6,822 nucleotides of DNA, from the NCBI GenBank assembly GCA_943326025.2, contig CALPRR020000139.1, positions 1-6,822 on the forward strand. The letters are read 5' to 3'. The notes beneath the pieces are model-generated. The model worked only from the letters and a program-made list of their open reading frames with translations, ran no database searches and was not told where the DNA came from. Made by a program: the position numbers and the translations under genes. Origin of the DNA: Candidatus Kuenenia stuttgartensis. Its GTDB lineage: Bacteria > Bacteroidota > Bacteroidia > Flavobacteriales_D > Crocinitomicaceae. Shown here in pieces: positions 5,960-6,822 of this stretch (position 1 is the stretch's first letter; each line of letters begins with the position of its first letter).

Positions 5960-6822
5960 ATGAAAAAAATTACGTTTTTAATTATTTGTATTTTTAGTCA
6001 TTTTGCTTTTTCGCAAGATGATATGAATAATAATAATTTGTCTACAATCTATGGGACAGTATATGATAGCGAAAAAAGTGAGCCTATAGTTGGTGCATTT
6101 TTGTTTTTGGATGGAGGACAGCAAAAAGCGCAAACTGATTTGGATGGAAAATTTTCATTTCATCAAATAGAATTTGGTGTACATAAAATTTTAGTTAAAA
6201 CAGTTGAGTATCCAGATACAATCGTAACTGTTAATGTTGTTGGAGTTACACCTGTTGAGGTTTCAATTTATGTTGAAGCTAAATTTACTGAAATAGGGAT
6301 TGTTCACGTAAAACCTAAAAGAACCTTAGATCAAGAGAAAATTGATTTAATCAAAAAGAATCCAGGAGGTATAGAAATTATTAATCAAGCAGTAATCGCT
6401 CGTTCACCAATTACTACCGCTACAGATGTAATTGCTAAAGGAAGTGGTACAAGTGTTCAGGATAATAAATTTGTTGTTGTTCGTGGTTTGAATGATCGTT
6501 ACAACGCAGCGTTTTTAAATGGCGCACCACTACCAAGTTCTGAATCAGATCGTAAAGCATTCTCGTTTGATATTTTTCCAGCAAATATGTTAGAGTATTT
6601 GTCAATTCAAAAAACAGCAACTCCAGAACTTTCAGCAGAATTTGCTGGAGGTGTAATTGATATTAAAACAAAAGATGTACCTGAAGAAAATTTTCAATCT
6701 ATTACGATTGGAGGTGGTTATAATACCATCACAACTGGTAAAGAGCAAGTTTATTACAAAGGTGGTAAATACGATTGGTTAGGGGTTGATGATGGATCTA
6801 GAGAAATTTCTTCTGCTATTCC
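5960..6822 (+). CDS. TonB-dependent outer-membrane receptor, N-terminal part (cut by window edge)
   Basis: The first 287 codons of a TonB-dependent transporter are present, with no stop before the window ends. The order is: signal peptide about 1-18 (LIICIFSHFAFS then Q); a carboxypeptidase-regulatory-like beta-sandwich domain, about 29-107 (IYGTVYDSEKSEPIVGAFL, then TDLDGKFSF); and a plug domain from about 135. Plug landmarks are VVVRGLNDRYN (172-182), LNGAPLPSSE (186-195), FDIFP (203-207), IQKTATPEL (216-224) and FAGGVIDIKT (228-237). The missing part should hold the 22-strand barrel; complete proteins of this type are usually well over 800 aa. It would import a ligand across the outer membrane using TonB energy. 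The ligand cannot be read from the plug. It diverges from the regulator gene and has a Pho-box-like array at its promoter, suggesting phosphate-limitation control and a phosphorus-containing ligand (inference). The start is fixed by the signal peptide and promoter position. Confidence 0.94.
   Translation, partial: MKKITFLIICIFSHFAFSQDDMNNNNLSTIYGTVYDSEKSEPIVGAFLFLDGGQQKAQTDLDGKFSFHQIEFGVHKILVKTVEYPDTIVTVNVVGVTPVEVSIYVEAKFTEIGIVHVKPKRTLDQEKIDLIKKNPGGIEIINQAVIARSPITTATDVIAKGSGTSVQDNKFVVVRGLNDRYNAAFLNGAPLPSSESDRKAFSFDIFPANMLEYLSIQKTATPELSAEFAGGVIDIKTKDVPEENFQSITIGGGYNTITTGKEQVYYKGGKYDWLGVDDGSREISSAI

Noticed and set aside
6435..6620. Open frame of 61 codons on the minus strand inside the TonB receptor
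   Set aside because: It is antisense to the most conserved part of the plug domain, and no motif is recognisable.
1..6822. CRISPR array, tRNA/rRNA, insertion sequence or phage-like gene
   Set aside because: No repeat-spacer pattern, structured RNA gene, transposase or terminal inverted repeats were seen by eye; all long frames belong to chromosomal gene families.

Overview
The window is AT-rich DNA from a member of the Bacteroidota, most likely class Flavobacteriia (order Flavobacteriales). The evidence is a C-terminal type IX secretion (T9SS) sorting domain, a TonB-dependent receptor that begins with a carboxypeptidase-regulatory-like domain, start codons without strong Shine-Dalgarno sequences, and promoter elements matching the Bacteroidota -7 consensus TAnnTTTG. 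I cannot fix the genus.

Layout: (1) 80-577 (+) encodes a small TPR-repeat protein. (2) Convergent to it, 624-1712 (-) encodes RlmN, the radical-SAM methyltransferase of 23S rRNA A2503 and tRNA A37. (3) Further along the minus strand is a probable transcription unit, read from right to left. It holds a PhoB/OmpR-type response regulator (4960-5670), a two-TM sensor histidine kinase with almost no extracytoplasmic part (3878-4963), and after 41 bp a large secreted protein (1779-3836). That protein has a signal peptide, a proprotein-convertase P-domain, a CotH kinase-like domain and a T9SS type A sorting domain. (4) Diverging from the regulator across a 289-bp intergenic region, 5960 to the right edge (+) encodes the N-terminal part of a TonB-dependent outer-membrane receptor.

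The most informative signal is in the divergent intergenic region. Four 8-bp units (CTTATTAT, CTTAACAT, ATTAACCT, GGTAAACG) are separated by exactly 3 bp each, giving an 11-bp period. They end 8 bp before a near-consensus -7 element (TTCCTTTG) and 35 bp before the receptor start codon. This is the geometry of a PhoB-type Pho box, and the units resemble the cyanobacterial CTTAACCT version. The regulator/kinase pair is therefore probably a PhoB/PhoR-like phosphate-starvation system that activates the receptor. By extension, the surface CotH-kinase protein encoded in its operon may belong to the same response. The phosphate assignment is inference; the repeat geometry is directly visible.

Two start sites deserve attention. 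The kinase begins with TTG in a 4-nt TTGA overlap with the regulator stop. The longest regulator ORF starts so close to a perfect -7 element that an internal ATG is more likely used.
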